Below are positions 10,063-17,233 of a stretch of 42,854 bases of DNA, one piece after another. Under the pieces are notes generated by a model. It made no database searches and was not told the origin of the DNA. It saw only the letters and a list, made by a program, of their open reading frames with translations. Numbering within the stretch: the stretch's first letter is position 1; every line of letters begins with the position of its first letter. Origin of the DNA: Planctomycetota bacterium (GTDB taxonomy: Bacteria; Planctomycetota; UBA1135); NCBI GenBank assembly GCA_003696625.1, contig RFGR01000081.1, positions 1-42,854 on the forward strand, written 5' to 3'. The position numbers and the translations under genes were made by a program.

Positions 10063-10890
10063 TCAGGCGATCGAGGGCGACAGGCAGGGCCAGAGTTCCG
10101 GCCGGCGGTCGCGCAGGAACAGCCGTCGGGCGTAGGAGCGGGCGCAGGCGGCCGGGTCCACCTCGGCCAGCAGGATCTCCTCGCGGCCGCGGCCGGCCCG
10201 GGCCAGGACCACCCCATCCGGGCCGCAGACGAAAGACTCGCCTGCGAAGTCCAGCCGCTCCTCGCGCCCGACCCGGTTGCAGAGGGCGACGAAGTAGCCG
10301 TTCTGGAAGGCGGCGACGCGCATCTCGGCCTCGTACAGCCCTTCCGGCCATTCCCCCACCGTGCCCGCTTGCGGCACGACCTCCAAGTCGGCGCCGGCCA
10401 GGCCGAGGGCGCGCATGTATTCGGGGTAGTGGCGGTCGTAGCAGATGGCCACCCCGACCTCGCCGGCGGCGGTGGTGTAGACCGGGGCACCACGGTCGCC
10501 AGGCGTGTAGTAGCCCTGCTCGTGGAAGCCGGGATAGTCGGTGACGTGGACCATCCGGGTGACGCCGAGCAGGCTGCCGTCGGCGTCGATCACCGGGCTG
10601 GAGTCGAAGGCCGCCTCCCCGTCCCGCTCGTACAGGTTCAGGACCACGACCACCCCGAGTTCGCGGGCGGCGGCGGCCATCGCGTCGGTGGTCGGCCCCG
10701 GGATGGGCTCGGCCAGCTCGAGTGGATCACCGGCGACCGGTCGCTGGGGCCAGAAAGGGTCGAAGGCCAGCTCGGCGAAGGCGACGAGGTCGGCGCCGGC
10801 GGCGGCGGCGCGGCGGAGGGCGGCGAGGCCGCGGTCACGGTTGGCGGCCCGATCCGGGCCGGCCGGCTGTTGCACCAGGGCGATCCGCAT
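10063..10890 (-). CDS. Nitrilase-superfamily amidase with atypical triad
   Basis: A 275-residue carbon-nitrogen hydrolase most like N-carbamoylputrescine amidase or omega-amidase-type enzymes, presumably cytoplasmic. Glu40 (FAELAFDPF) and nucleophile Cys150 (AICYDRHYPE) are in place. The loop GFHEQGYYTPGD (121-132) matches the conserved second-Glu region. The position normally holding the catalytic Lys (RKMH in relatives) reads R112-M113-V-H, so the Lys appears to be Met. Either this is a distinct subfamily using other residues or the activity differs. The gene heads a minus-strand run with the sulfatase one base downstream. A strong inverted repeat (10893-10930) lies directly upstream of the ATG. 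The link between an amidase and a sulfatase suggests catabolism of an N-acylated or amidated sulfated compound, but this is inference. Confidence 0.8.
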   Translation of the reverse strand: MRIALVQQPAGPDRAANRDRGLAALRRAAAAGADLVAFAELAFDPFWPQRPVAGDPLELAEPIPGPTTDAMAAAARELGVVVVLNLYERDGEAAFDSSPVIDADGSLLGVTRMVHVTDYPGFHEQGYYTPGDRGAPVYTTAAGEVGVAICYDRHYPEYMRALGLAGADLEVVPQAGTVGEWPEGLYEAEMRVAAFQNGYFVALCNRVGREERLDFAGESFVCGPDGVVLARAGRGREEILLAEVDPAACARSYARRLFLRDRRPELWPCLSPSIA

Positions 10891-10892
10891 GC

Positions 10893-10930
10893 CGGGATCG
10901 TCCGCCGCCGGCGGCGGACGGTCAATCCCG
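10893..10930 (-). terminator. Long inverted repeat between two minus-strand genes
   Basis: A perfect 22-base palindrome (10899-10920, half-site CGTCCGCCGCC) is flanked by a further matching CGGGAT / ATCCCG pair, with four unpaired bases on one side. It spans the TGA of the outer-membrane protein gene and the 31-base gap before the amidase ATG. As RNA it would form a very stable hairpin; there is no U tract. A transcription terminator or attenuator is most likely; an operator is possible. Confidence 0.5.
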
Positions 10931-11733
10931 AACCGGAACGGATTCCTCGAGGAGGGTGCCCGGGCCGCCGAAGTTGACGGTCAGGCCGAACAGGACCTGC
11001 CAGTCCGGCGCGTCGCCGCCCAGGCCCACGGCGAAGTCCCCGTCCAGCAGGACCGAGGGCCGGAGCTGCCAGGCGGCGCCCCAGGTGGTGAACAGGCTGG
11101 AGGAGTCGTTCTCCGGCACCCAGATCTCGGCCAACTCGCCGAACACCGAGAGGCGGCCGAAGGGGTAGCCGACGGCCAGGGCGAAGCCGTGCTCGAGGTC
11201 GATGTCCTCCGGCTGGTCGCCGCCGAGGAAGCCGAGGCGGTAGTAGGCCGTGACCCCGAGGAGGCCGAAGTTCTGGTCGCCGATCGCGGCCAGGTAGGCG
11301 TCGGTCCGACCGCTGCCGAGCCCACTCGAGCGGTCCGCCGCCGGCAGCTTGACCGTCAGGTCCACGGCCGCAGCCGGGAAGCCGTCCTCGTCGCCGGCCA
11401 GGCGGTTGCGCATGCCGAAGCTGACGTCGCCGGCGCCGCGGGCGTCGCGGCCGACCCGGTGGGCCTGACGGAAGGGGCTGAAGCCGAGGTAAACCTCGTG
11501 GCGGAGTCGGCGCCGTACTTGAGGAGGAGCGGCACCTCGTGCGCGCTGCCCGAGTCGATCTGCACCCCGGCCTCCATCTCGAAGGTGCCGGCCGCGGTGG
11601 TGGCCGACGAGGTGGAGAACGACGGCCGCTGGGCGGTGGCCGGGGCCGGCTCCACGGGGGTCATGCCGCAGCCGGCGGAGAGGGCGGCGGCGGCCAGGAG
11701 GAGCGGGGCGACGGGCTGGGGCAGGCGCGACAA
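10922..11733 (-). CDS. Outer-membrane beta-barrel/transporter-like protein, frameshifted
   Basis: Two reading frames together encode one protein of about 270 residues. The N-terminal part (from TTG at 11731-11733 after GGGGG) has a signal peptide, VAPLLLAAAALSAGCG, then TFEMEAGVQIDSGSAHEVPLLLKYGADS. In the next frame it continues HEVYLGFSPFRQA, FGMRNRLAG, LLGVTAYYRLGF, HGFALAVGYPFGRLSVFGELAEIW and finally WQVLFGLTVNFGG. This is the alternating-strand pattern of outer-membrane transporters of the Phenol_MetA_deg type. The frame changes near 11503-11508; adding one base there would give KYGADSRHEVYLGFSPF. It may be an assembly error or a real pseudogene. It follows galactokinase by 32 bases, separated by a short hairpin. 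Function beyond an outer-membrane barrel is unknown. Confidence 0.6.
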
Positions 11734-11748
11734 GGGCCCCCAATCGAG

Positions 11749-11765
11749 CCCGGCCCGGGGCCGGG
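11749..11765 (-). terminator. Short GC-rich hairpin downstream of galK
   Basis: CCCGGC, five bases, then GCCGGG lies just after the galactokinase stop codon. It is a perfect 6-base stem with no U tract, so a weak terminator or attenuator at best. Confidence 0.3.
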
Positions 11766-12977
11766 TCAAGAGGCTGTTTCGTCCTGCTGGTCCGGATCCC
11801 GCTCGAGGCCGGCGGCGAGGTCCTCGAGCCGCGCGCCGGCGCCCGGGCGGCAGACCGCGGTCCAGGGGCGGCGGCCAGCCGCGGCCTCGATCCGGTCGCC
11901 CAGATCGGCGGCGTAGGCCGAGGCCAGCCCGGCCTCGACTAAATGGATCGTGACCCCGCCGAAACCGGCGCCGCTCAGGCGGGCGCCGAAGCAGCGCGGA
12001 TCGGCGGCGCCGAAGTCGACCAGCCGGTCCAGTTCGGGGCAGGAGTTTTCGAAGTCCGCTCGGCTGCTCCGATGGGAATCCAGGAGGAGCTGGCCCAGGC
12101 CGGAGGAGTCGGCTGCCCGCAGGCAATCCACCGCCCGACGCACCCGCTCGTTCTCGGCGATCACGTGCCGGGCCCGCCGGCGCACCCGCTCCGGAACGGC
12201 TCCGTTCAGGGCGGCCAGGTCGGCCAGGCCGACCTGCCGGAGGGAACGGACCTCCGGCCGCTTCTCGGCGATCGCCCGCGCCGCCGCCTCGCAGCTCAGT
12301 CGCCGCTCGTTGTATTCCACCCGCAGGTCGTGCCGGACGCCGCTGTCGGCCAGCACGAAGACCAGCCCGTCCGGCATCGGCAGGGTGGCGCGGGACAGGT
12401 CCTCGAAATCCGTCAGGAGCAGGTGCCCCTCGGTCCCGAACAGGCAGGTGAGCGGATCGAGCAGGCCGCAGCGGACGCCGACGCCGCGGCCCTCGGCCTC
12501 CTGGCCGATCCGGGCCATTTCCTGCCGGTCCAAGCCGAGCGTTAGGAGACGGTCGAGAGCCACCAGCACCGAGGTGGTCAGCGCCGCCGAACTGCTCAGG
12601 CCGGCGGCCAAGGGCAGGCGGGTGGCGACGGCGATCCGGAGTCCGGGAACCTCGACCCCGCGCCGGCGGAGAGCGGCCACGAGGCCGCGCAGGTAGTTGG
12701 CCCAGTCCCCGGGCGCGCCGGGCTCCTCGGCCTCGGCCACCGCGAAGGTGCGCCGGCCGCCGGCCAGGTTGGCGCTGACGCCGACGACCCGACCGTCGGC
12801 GGCGGTGGAGACGGCCGCCGCCGTGCGCGCACCGGCGGCGCAGGAGAGGACCAGACCGTGGTTGTAGTCGGTGTGGTTGCCGAGGACCTCGATTCGCCCG
12901 GGGGCGGAGGCGAGGATCGCGGGGAGGTCACCGAAGGCGGTCTGGAACAGGTCGTGGGCCTGGGGGGCGGACCGCAC
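11766..12977 (-). CDS. galK: Galactokinase (GHMP kinase family)
   Basis: A 403-residue GHMP kinase, the usual galactokinase length, phosphorylating galactose (or a related sugar) at C1 with ATP in the cytoplasm. The galactokinase signature is GRIEVLGNHTDYNHG (residues 27-41). The phosphate loop is LPLAAGLSSSAAL (about 121-133), and the C-terminal GHMP motif is ARLSGAGFGGVTIHLV. The Glu of the usual GEHTDYN is Asn34 here, a variant I have seen in galactokinase-like proteins, so the preferred sugar may differ. The GTG at 12975-12977 is the start; TAGAAT six bases upstream implies a leaderless mRNA. That hexamer includes the TAG stop of the membrane protein gene. No galT or galE lies in the window, which leaves the pathway open. 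Confidence 0.86.
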   Translation of the reverse strand: MRSAPQAHDLFQTAFGDLPAILASAPGRIEVLGNHTDYNHGLVLSCAAGARTAAAVSTAADGRVVGVSANLAGGRRTFAVAEAEEPGAPGDWANYLRGLVAALRRRGVEVPGLRIAVATRLPLAAGLSSSAALTTSVLVALDRLLTLGLDRQEMARIGQEAEGRGVGVRCGLLDPLTCLFGTEGHLLLTDFEDLSRATLPMPDGLVFVLADSGVRHDLRVEYNERRLSCEAAARAIAEKRPEVRSLRQVGLADLAALNGAVPERVRRRARHVIAENERVRRAVDCLRAADSSGLGQLLLDSHRSSRADFENSCPELDRLVDFGAADPRCFGARLSGAGFGGVTIHLVEAGLASAYAADLGDRIEAAAGRRPWTAVCRPGAGARLEDLAAGLERDPDQQDETAS

Positions 12978-12983
12978 CCCCCC

Positions 12984-12989
12984 ATTCTA
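12984..12989 (-). promoter_or_regulatory. -10-like hexamer TAGAAT before galK
   Basis: TAGAAT, six Gs, then the GTG start. The TAG is the stop codon of the preceding gene (12987-12989). The spacing implies that transcription starts at or next to the GTG. Confidence 0.5.
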
Positions 12990-13661
12990 AGGGCCGGGCG
13001 AGGCGACCCCGGCCTCCGCCCGCAGGGTTGCACCCAGGAGGAGGAAACCGGCCAGCATGAGCAGGGCGCGCAGCGCCTCCCAGGGCCGGGCCGCGGCGGC
13101 CGGGGCGAAGGAAGCCCAGATCCCGACCGGGACGAGCAAGGAGACCACCGCCGCCAGCCCGGCCCCGAGCCGCTTCCGCCGCGGAATCAGATGGAGGAAG
13201 GCGCTCAGACCGAGCCAGGCCAGAGCCCACTTCGCCAGACTGACCAGGCTCCAGGCCTCGAGCGAGGCCCGGGAGGCCCAGAGGTCGCCGGGCTCGGCGG
13301 AGAGGTGACGAATCCCGACCAGAAGATGGAGGTTCTCCATCAGGTCGCAGCCGGCCGCGGCCAGGATCGCGCCCGAGGCCAGAAAGGCCAGCGGGTGGGG
13401 CCGCCGTCGAGCCAGAGCCCGGGCGGCCAGGACCAAGCCGGTGGCGAAGGCGATCACGAAGAGTTGGTCCAGAACCAGGATCGCCCGCATCGGCCCGGTC
13501 GCCGCCGCCAGCTCGCCGTTCCAGATCGGGGGCGGCAGGGCCCGTTCGAAGCGCTGCGGGTCCACTCCGGTCAGGGCCGCAGCGGCGATCATCACCGTCA
13601 GGACGCCGGCCGCCAGAAAGACCACCCGGGCGGCGGCTCGAAGATCGGCGCCGTCTTCCAC
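12987..13661 (-). CDS. Hypothetical six-helix membrane protein
   Basis: A 224-residue protein that I do not recognise. About six hydrophobic segments are visible (residues ~12-32, ~60-82, ~90-108, ~135-155, ~166-185, ~196-213), separated by Arg-rich cytoplasmic loops (ARRRPHP, IPRRKRLG). CDLMENLHLLVG and a conserved-looking Trp-Ala-Ser segment sit in the middle. No transport or enzymatic motif is evident. The start is GTG (13659-13661), with TAGGCT six bases upstream, so it is probably leaderless. The stop TAG is shared with the TAGAAT hexamer of galK, which follows immediately. It resembles uncharacterised planctomycete membrane proteins only in general character. Confidence 0.65.
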   Translation of the reverse strand: MEDGADLRAAARVVFLAAGVLTVMIAAAALTGVDPQRFERALPPPIWNGELAAATGPMRAILVLDQLFVIAFATGLVLAARALARRRPHPLAFLASGAILAAAGCDLMENLHLLVGIRHLSAEPGDLWASRASLEAWSLVSLAKWALAWLGLSAFLHLIPRRKRLGAGLAAVVSLLVPVGIWASFAPAAAARPWEALRALLMLAGFLLLGATLRAEAGVASPGP

Positions 13662-13667
13662 GATCTC

Positions 13668-13673
13668 AGCCTA
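13668..13673 (-). promoter_or_regulatory. -10-like hexamer TAGGCT before the membrane protein gene
   Basis: TAGGCT ends six bases before the GTG start at 13661, inside the 36-base gap after the methyltransferase gene. This again indicates a leaderless transcript. Confidence 0.4.
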
Positions 13674-13697
13674 GCAGACCACGCCTCCCCGCCCGGC

Positions 13698-14453
13698 TCA
13701 GGCCGAGGGCCGCCGGAGCAAGTAGAGGCCGAATCCCAAGGTGGTGCGGCCGTGGATCTCCCAGCCGCGCCGCCAGCGTTCGGTGTGTCCGCGCAGGTCG
13801 GCGGCGCGCGGGTCGTCGGCGTGCTCGTCGCACCACCGGATGAGATTGGCGTGGACCCTGTCCTCGTACTCCCGCCATTCCTCGTCGGTGGCCTCCCGGG
13901 CCCGGGCCACCTCCAGGCCGGCTTCCTCGGCGAGGCGCAGGTTGACCAGGTGGGAATGCAGGTCTCCGACCTCACAGCCGAGCAATTCCAGGTACTCGGG
14001 GGCCGGCTCGCGCCGCCAGAAGCCCTCCCCGATCAGGAGATGGCCGCCCGGCCGGACCCGTTCGCGGAGCACCCAAAGGGCGGTCTCGAGACCGTCGAAG
14101 GCCTGGGTGGACCCGAGACAGAGGGCCAGGTCCTGGCTGGCGTCGGTCACGACCTCCGGCCGGAACGGCGCCTCGATCAGGGCCACCCGGTCGCCGGTGC
14201 CGAGCCGCTCGGCCGCCTCCCGGGCCAGCGCCAGGGCCTCCCGGTCAGGATCGACGCCGAGCCCCCGACAACCGAAACGGGCGGCGAGCCGGTGGAGCAG
14301 CTCGGCGCGGCCGCAGCCGACGTCGAGGATCCGGCTCTCCGACCCGAGCGGCAGGCCGCCGCACCACTCCTCGAGGGTTTCGAGCGGAACCGGGTTCCAC
14401 GAGAGCATCCCGGTGTGCCCGATCCGGGTCCGAAACTGGCGGTCGAGGTCCAT
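13698..14453 (-). CDS. Class I SAM-dependent methyltransferase
   Basis: A 251-residue Rossmann-fold methyltransferase. Motif I is ILDVGCGRAELLHRLA (residues ~42-57), followed by the acidic GVDPDRE that binds the SAM ribose, the post-II segment LALCLGSTQAF, and motif III-like RERVRPGGHLLIGEGFWRREP. GEGFWRREP followed by EYLELLG resembles small-molecule methyltransferases of the Methyltransf_25/31 type. The C-terminal ~80 residues are helical and charged (EEWREYEDRVHANLIRWCDEH) and may form the substrate lid. The ATG at 14451-14453 has GGAGAGA upstream. TAGACT (14469-14474), containing the stop of the GIY-YIG gene, is a likely promoter. Neighbours give no clue to the substrate. Confidence 0.85.
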   Translation of the reverse strand: MDLDRQFRTRIGHTGMLSWNPVPLETLEEWCGGLPLGSESRILDVGCGRAELLHRLAARFGCRGLGVDPDREALALAREAAERLGTGDRVALIEAPFRPEVVTDASQDLALCLGSTQAFDGLETALWVLRERVRPGGHLLIGEGFWRREPAPEYLELLGCEVGDLHSHLVNLRLAEEAGLEVARAREATDEEWREYEDRVHANLIRWCDEHADDPRAADLRGHTERWRRGWEIHGRTTLGFGLYLLRRPSA

Positions 14454-14468
14454 CGGCGCGGTCTCTCC

Positions 14469-14474
14469 AGTCTA
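14469..14474 (-). promoter_or_regulatory. -10-like hexamer TAGACT before the methyltransferase gene
   Basis: TAGACT, 15 bases before the ATG, immediately followed by GGAGAGA. Its TAG is the stop codon of the GIY-YIG gene (14472-14474). Confidence 0.35.
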
Positions 14475-14774
14475 GTCCGGCGCCGTCGGCGGCCGCCGGC
14501 AGTCGGCCAGGAGGGCGGCCAAGCGACCAGGGTCGGCGAGCAACGCCTCCTTGCCGGCGTGGTCCAATCGCTTGACCCGCCGCTCGGCCCGGAGCGCCCG
14601 GCCCCGATCGCCGACCTCGGCCGCGAACACGAGCTCGAGCGGACCGCGCCCACGCAGGTAGCGGGCGCCGCGGCCGGCCCGGTGCTCGGCCAGCCGGCGC
14701 TCGACGTCGGTGGCGACGCCGGTGTAGAGACTGCCGTCGCCGCAGCGCACCAGGTAGAGGAACCACCCACCCAT
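14472..14774 (-). CDS. GIY-YIG nuclease superfamily protein (UPF0213-like)
   Basis: A 100-residue stand-alone GIY-YIG domain, the usual size for the YhbQ/UPF0213 group. The family signature appears as FLYLVRCGDGSLYTGVATDVERRLAEHRAG: the two sequence elements (YLV and YTG), then the conserved Arg and His. The basic stretch RALRAERRVKRLDHAGKEALL with a conserved KRL follows. These proteins are predicted single-strand or structure-specific DNA nucleases, possibly in repair, but few have been studied. The ATG at 14772-14774 was chosen because it directly precedes the fold; the longer open frame upstream is a shadow of the RDD gene. TAGCAT lies 11 bases upstream and includes the RDD gene's stop. 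Confidence 0.88.
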   Translation of the reverse strand: MGGWFLYLVRCGDGSLYTGVATDVERRLAEHRAGRGARYLRGRGPLELVFAAEVGDRGRALRAERRVKRLDHAGKEALLADPGRLAALLADCRRPPTAPD

Positions 14775-14785
14775 CCGCAGCGGCG

Positions 14786-14791
14786 ATGCTA
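14786..14791 (-). promoter_or_regulatory. -10-like hexamer TAGCAT before the GIY-YIG gene
   Basis: TAGCAT, 11 bases before the ATG at 14774, on the minus strand. Its TAG is the stop codon of the RDD gene (14789-14791). Confidence 0.35.
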
Positions 14792-15559
14792 CTCGGGCAG
14801 AGGCCCGAAGGTCAGCCAGCTCAGCCAGAACAGCAGGGCGGCGGCCAACATCGCCCGACCGAATCCGATCGGCCGGTGGACGACGCGAAGGCCGTCGGCC
14901 TGGTCCCACCAGGTGACTCCGAACAGCCTCAGCCGCTGCCAGGCGACCACCATGCAGACCTGGGAGAGAATCGGCAGGAACAGCCCGAGGCCGACCACGA
15001 ACACGCGCAGGGTCCGGCGGAGGGCCTGGAGGAAGGTCGGCCGGCCGCCGTCCAGGCGTTCGACCCGGACCTGGAGCAGGGCTTTCCCCGGAGTGGTGCC
15101 GGCCAAGGCCAGCAGGGCGGCCTCCGCCGCCAGCAGCCAGCCGACCATCAGCGCCGCCTCGAGCAGGAGCAGGCCCTGGTCGGCTTCGAGCAGGGCCGAG
15201 CCCTCGGGGAGGCCGAAGGGGCGGAGCAGGGTCTGGCCGACCAGGGACAGAGCCGTGAGGTCGATCGAGCGGGCCCAATAGCGGACCCAGGGACGGCGCT
15301 GAGGCCCGGCCGGCGGCGGGCCGACCGGCGGCGCCAGTGGCCACGGTTCCGGCGGCGGCTCGGTCGGCGCCGGCGGCGGCGAACCGGCGGCGAGGTCGAG
15401 AACCTGCTCGGCCGGGGTCCAGTCACTCAGGCCTGGGGCCCAGACCGGAACCTCCGCGGACAGCTCACCGGCCCGGACGAGACCGGCGATCACCTCCTCG
15501 GTTACCGGGCCGACCCGCTGCCCGTTGCGGACGTAGTACCAGACCGGCCTCGACTCCAT
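14789..15559 (-). CDS. GYF_2 domain / RDD family membrane protein
   Basis: A 256-residue two-domain protein. Residues 1-55 match the bacterial GYF_2 domain (WYYVRNGQRVGPVTEEVIAGLVRAGEL, then VWAPGLSDWTPA), usually a protein- or peptide-binding module. A Pro-rich linker (about 57-88) follows. The C-terminal part is an RDD domain: RYWARSIDLTAL with the diagnostic Arg-Asp, about three to four membrane helices, and GTTPGKALLQVRVERLDGGRPTF, which is the conserved second half of RDD. RDD proteins are membrane proteins of poorly defined transport function. The ATG at 15557-15559 is preceded at six bases by TAGAAT, implying a leaderless mRNA. The GYF-RDD fusion is common in planctomycetes and myxobacteria. 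Confidence 0.87.
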   Translation of the reverse strand: MESRPVWYYVRNGQRVGPVTEEVIAGLVRAGELSAEVPVWAPGLSDWTPAEQVLDLAAGSPPPAPTEPPPEPWPLAPPVGPPPAGPQRRPWVRYWARSIDLTALSLVGQTLLRPFGLPEGSALLEADQGLLLLEAALMVGWLLAAEAALLALAGTTPGKALLQVRVERLDGGRPTFLQALRRTLRVFVVGLGLFLPILSQVCMVVAWQRLRLFGVTWWDQADGLRVVHRPIGFGRAMLAAALLFWLSWLTFGPLPE

Positions 15560-15565
15560 CGGCGC

Positions 15566-15571
15566 ATTCTA
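15566..15571 (-). promoter_or_regulatory. -10-like hexamer TAGAAT before the RDD gene
   Basis: TAGAAT ends six bases before the ATG at 15559, in the short gap downstream of the DUF1080 gene. The spacing fits a leaderless mRNA. Confidence 0.5.
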
Positions 15572-15592
15572 GGTCGGCCGCAGCGGCTCCCG

Positions 15593-16411
15593 TCAGCCGC
15601 GGCAGTCCGTGGGACAGTCCAGCGGCAGGATCTCGACCCGGCGGAAGTCGAGCGGGTGGCCCTCGGCTTGGAGCGAGATCGTGCCGTGGTCGAGGAGCAG
15701 CCGGCCGTCCCGGATCAACGACCGGGCGTCCGGATCGTTTGGATCGAGCTGCGGCTGCTCGTAGGAGAGGACCTCCCGGCCGCCGACGAAGTGGCGGATC
15801 CGACCGGCGCCGTGCACTTCGAACTCGATGGTCACCCATTGGTCGCCGGAGAAGGTCGGCGAGGTCGAGTCCGTGCAGTGGCGGGTGACCAGCTCGCCGT
15901 CCATGACCACGTTCGTGCCCGGGGTGCACAGATTGGCGGTCGGCCGCGGATGTTCCCCGTCGCCGCCGAGAAGCTGGACCTCGATCGACACCGGGAACGG
16001 TTGATCCAACCGCAGCGTGGCGGCCGGCTGGCCGTGGATCATCACGCCGCTGTTCCGGAAGGCCCAGCCCGGAGCGCCAGGAGCCTGGTCCCCGACGAAG
16101 CGGTACTCGACCCGCATCCGGTAGTGGCTCCACTCGCGATCGTGGAAGAGATGGCCGAACCGGCCGGCGAAGTCGCCGGCATAGCGGTCATAGCGGACCT
16201 TGAGCAGACCGTCTTCGACCCGGAAGGTGGCCAGGGGATCCTCGCCGAGCGGCAGGCCGGCGATCTTCGGGGTCCAGCCGGTGAGGTCGCGGCCGTTGAA
16301 CAGCGGGATCCAGCCGTCCGGGCCAGGTTCCAAGCCGCCGGCGGATCCGGCGCCGCGCGGGGCGACGCAGGCGGCCGGCAGCAGGGCGAGGAGGAGGACG
16401 AGGCGGCGCAT
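15593..16411 (-). CDS. DUF1080 (3-keto-disaccharide hydrolase-like) exported protein
   Basis: A 272-residue exported protein: LVLLLALLPAAC signal with a possible lipoprotein Cys at residue ~15, then a single DUF1080 jelly-roll. Family hallmarks are WIPLFNGRDLTGWTP (about 36-50), GLLKVRYDRYAG, FRNSGVMIHGQP, the LLGGDGEHPRPTANLCTPGTNVV segment and LQAEGHPLDFRRVEILPL at the end. DUF1080 proteins include hydrolases of 3-keto-glycosides in the periplasm of Bacteroidetes and are very abundant in planctomycetes. The Gfo/Idh/MocA oxidoreductases elsewhere in the window could make or use 3-keto sugars. The ATG at 16409-16411 was chosen; TAGAGT eight bases upstream overlaps the sirtuin stop. Four Cys residues in the mature part may form disulfides. 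Confidence 0.88.
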   Translation of the reverse strand: MRRLVLLLALLPAACVAPRGAGSAGGLEPGPDGWIPLFNGRDLTGWTPKIAGLPLGEDPLATFRVEDGLLKVRYDRYAGDFAGRFGHLFHDREWSHYRMRVEYRFVGDQAPGAPGWAFRNSGVMIHGQPAATLRLDQPFPVSIEVQLLGGDGEHPRPTANLCTPGTNVVMDGELVTRHCTDSTSPTFSGDQWVTIEFEVHGAGRIRHFVGGREVLSYEQPQLDPNDPDARSLIRDGRLLLDHGTISLQAEGHPLDFRRVEILPLDCPTDCRG

Positions 16412-16419
16412 GCGGTCGG

Positions 16420-16425
16420 ACTCTA
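16420..16425 (-). promoter_or_regulatory. -10-like hexamer TAGAGT before the DUF1080 gene
   Basis: TAGAGT, eight bases before the ATG at 16411. Its TAG is the stop codon of the sirtuin gene (16423-16425). Confidence 0.4.
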
Positions 16426-17199
16426 GCCGATCCCCGGGAAGAGCTCCGGGGCCCGCTCGGCCAGGCGGCGGAAGCAGTCGGCGGCGCCGATCTCCAGGCG
16501 CAGGGTGGTGGCGCCGGACAGCACCGTGCGCTCGGGATTGATCTCGACCAGCTCGCCGCCGGCGTCGAGGACCCGCAGGGCCGGGAACTGGACGTAGGAG
16601 AAGACGGCGGTGGTGCCGACGACCAGAGCGAGGTCCCAGGTCTCCCGAGCGACCTCGTCCAGTGCCGCCAACACCGCCGGCGGCAGATCTTCGCCGAACA
16701 GGACCACCCGCGGCCGCAGCACCGCTCCGCAGCGGCGGCAGCGGGGAGGCAGGCGCCGCAGGTGCTCCTCGCCCGCCGCCTCGCCGGCGCCGCAACCGGT
16801 GCAGATCAGCTCGTCCAAGTTGCCGTGCAGCTCGACGACCTCGCGGCTGCCGGCGGCGCGGTGCAGGCCGTCCACGTTCTGGGTGAGCAATCGCAGCTCG
16901 CGCCGACGCTCCAGCGCCGCCAGGGCGAAGTGAGCCGCGTTCGGCACGGCACCGGCGCAGGCCCGACCGATGCGGGCCAGGTACTTCCAGCACAGGCCAG
17001 GATCGGAGACCAGCATCGCGCCGCTGACCACCTCCTCGATCGGCAGACCTTCCTCGGTCCGGCCGCCGGCATAGAGGCCGGCCACGCCGCGGTAGGTCGG
17101 CAGGCCGGAGTCGGCCGACACGCCGGCCCCGGTCAGGACCAAGACCGAACGAGCGGCGCCCAGGAGTTCGGCCAGACGGTCGAGAGGCTCGCCGCTCAT
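16423..17199 (-). CDS. Sir2-family NAD-dependent protein deacylase
   Basis: A 258-residue cytoplasmic sirtuin that removes acyl groups from lysines using NAD+. The NAD site is LTGAGVSADSGLPTYRG (residues 22-38), with Tyr in place of the more usual Phe of PTFRG. QNVDGLH (107-113) and the catalytic His125 in ELHGN are present. The zinc ribbon is C133xxC136 and C154xxC157. The C-terminal GTTAVFSYVQFP and EINPERT complete the Rossmann fold. The deacylase-specific Tyr/Arg pair of CobB-type desuccinylases is not obvious, so substrate acyl preference is open. The ATG at 17197-17199 follows the upstream membrane gene by 34 bases, so the two are probably co-transcribed. The stop is TAG inside the next gene's promoter hexamer. 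Confidence 0.92.
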   Translation of the reverse strand: MSGEPLDRLAELLGAARSVLVLTGAGVSADSGLPTYRGVAGLYAGGRTEEGLPIEEVVSGAMLVSDPGLCWKYLARIGRACAGAVPNAAHFALAALERRRELRLLTQNVDGLHRAAGSREVVELHGNLDELICTGCGAGEAAGEEHLRRLPPRCRRCGAVLRPRVVLFGEDLPPAVLAALDEVARETWDLALVVGTTAVFSYVQFPALRVLDAGGELVEINPERTVLSGATTLRLEIGAADCFRRLAERAPELFPGIG

Positions 17200-17233
17200 G
17201 GCTGGTCCCGGCCGGTCCGGGAGGCCCGGCCGC

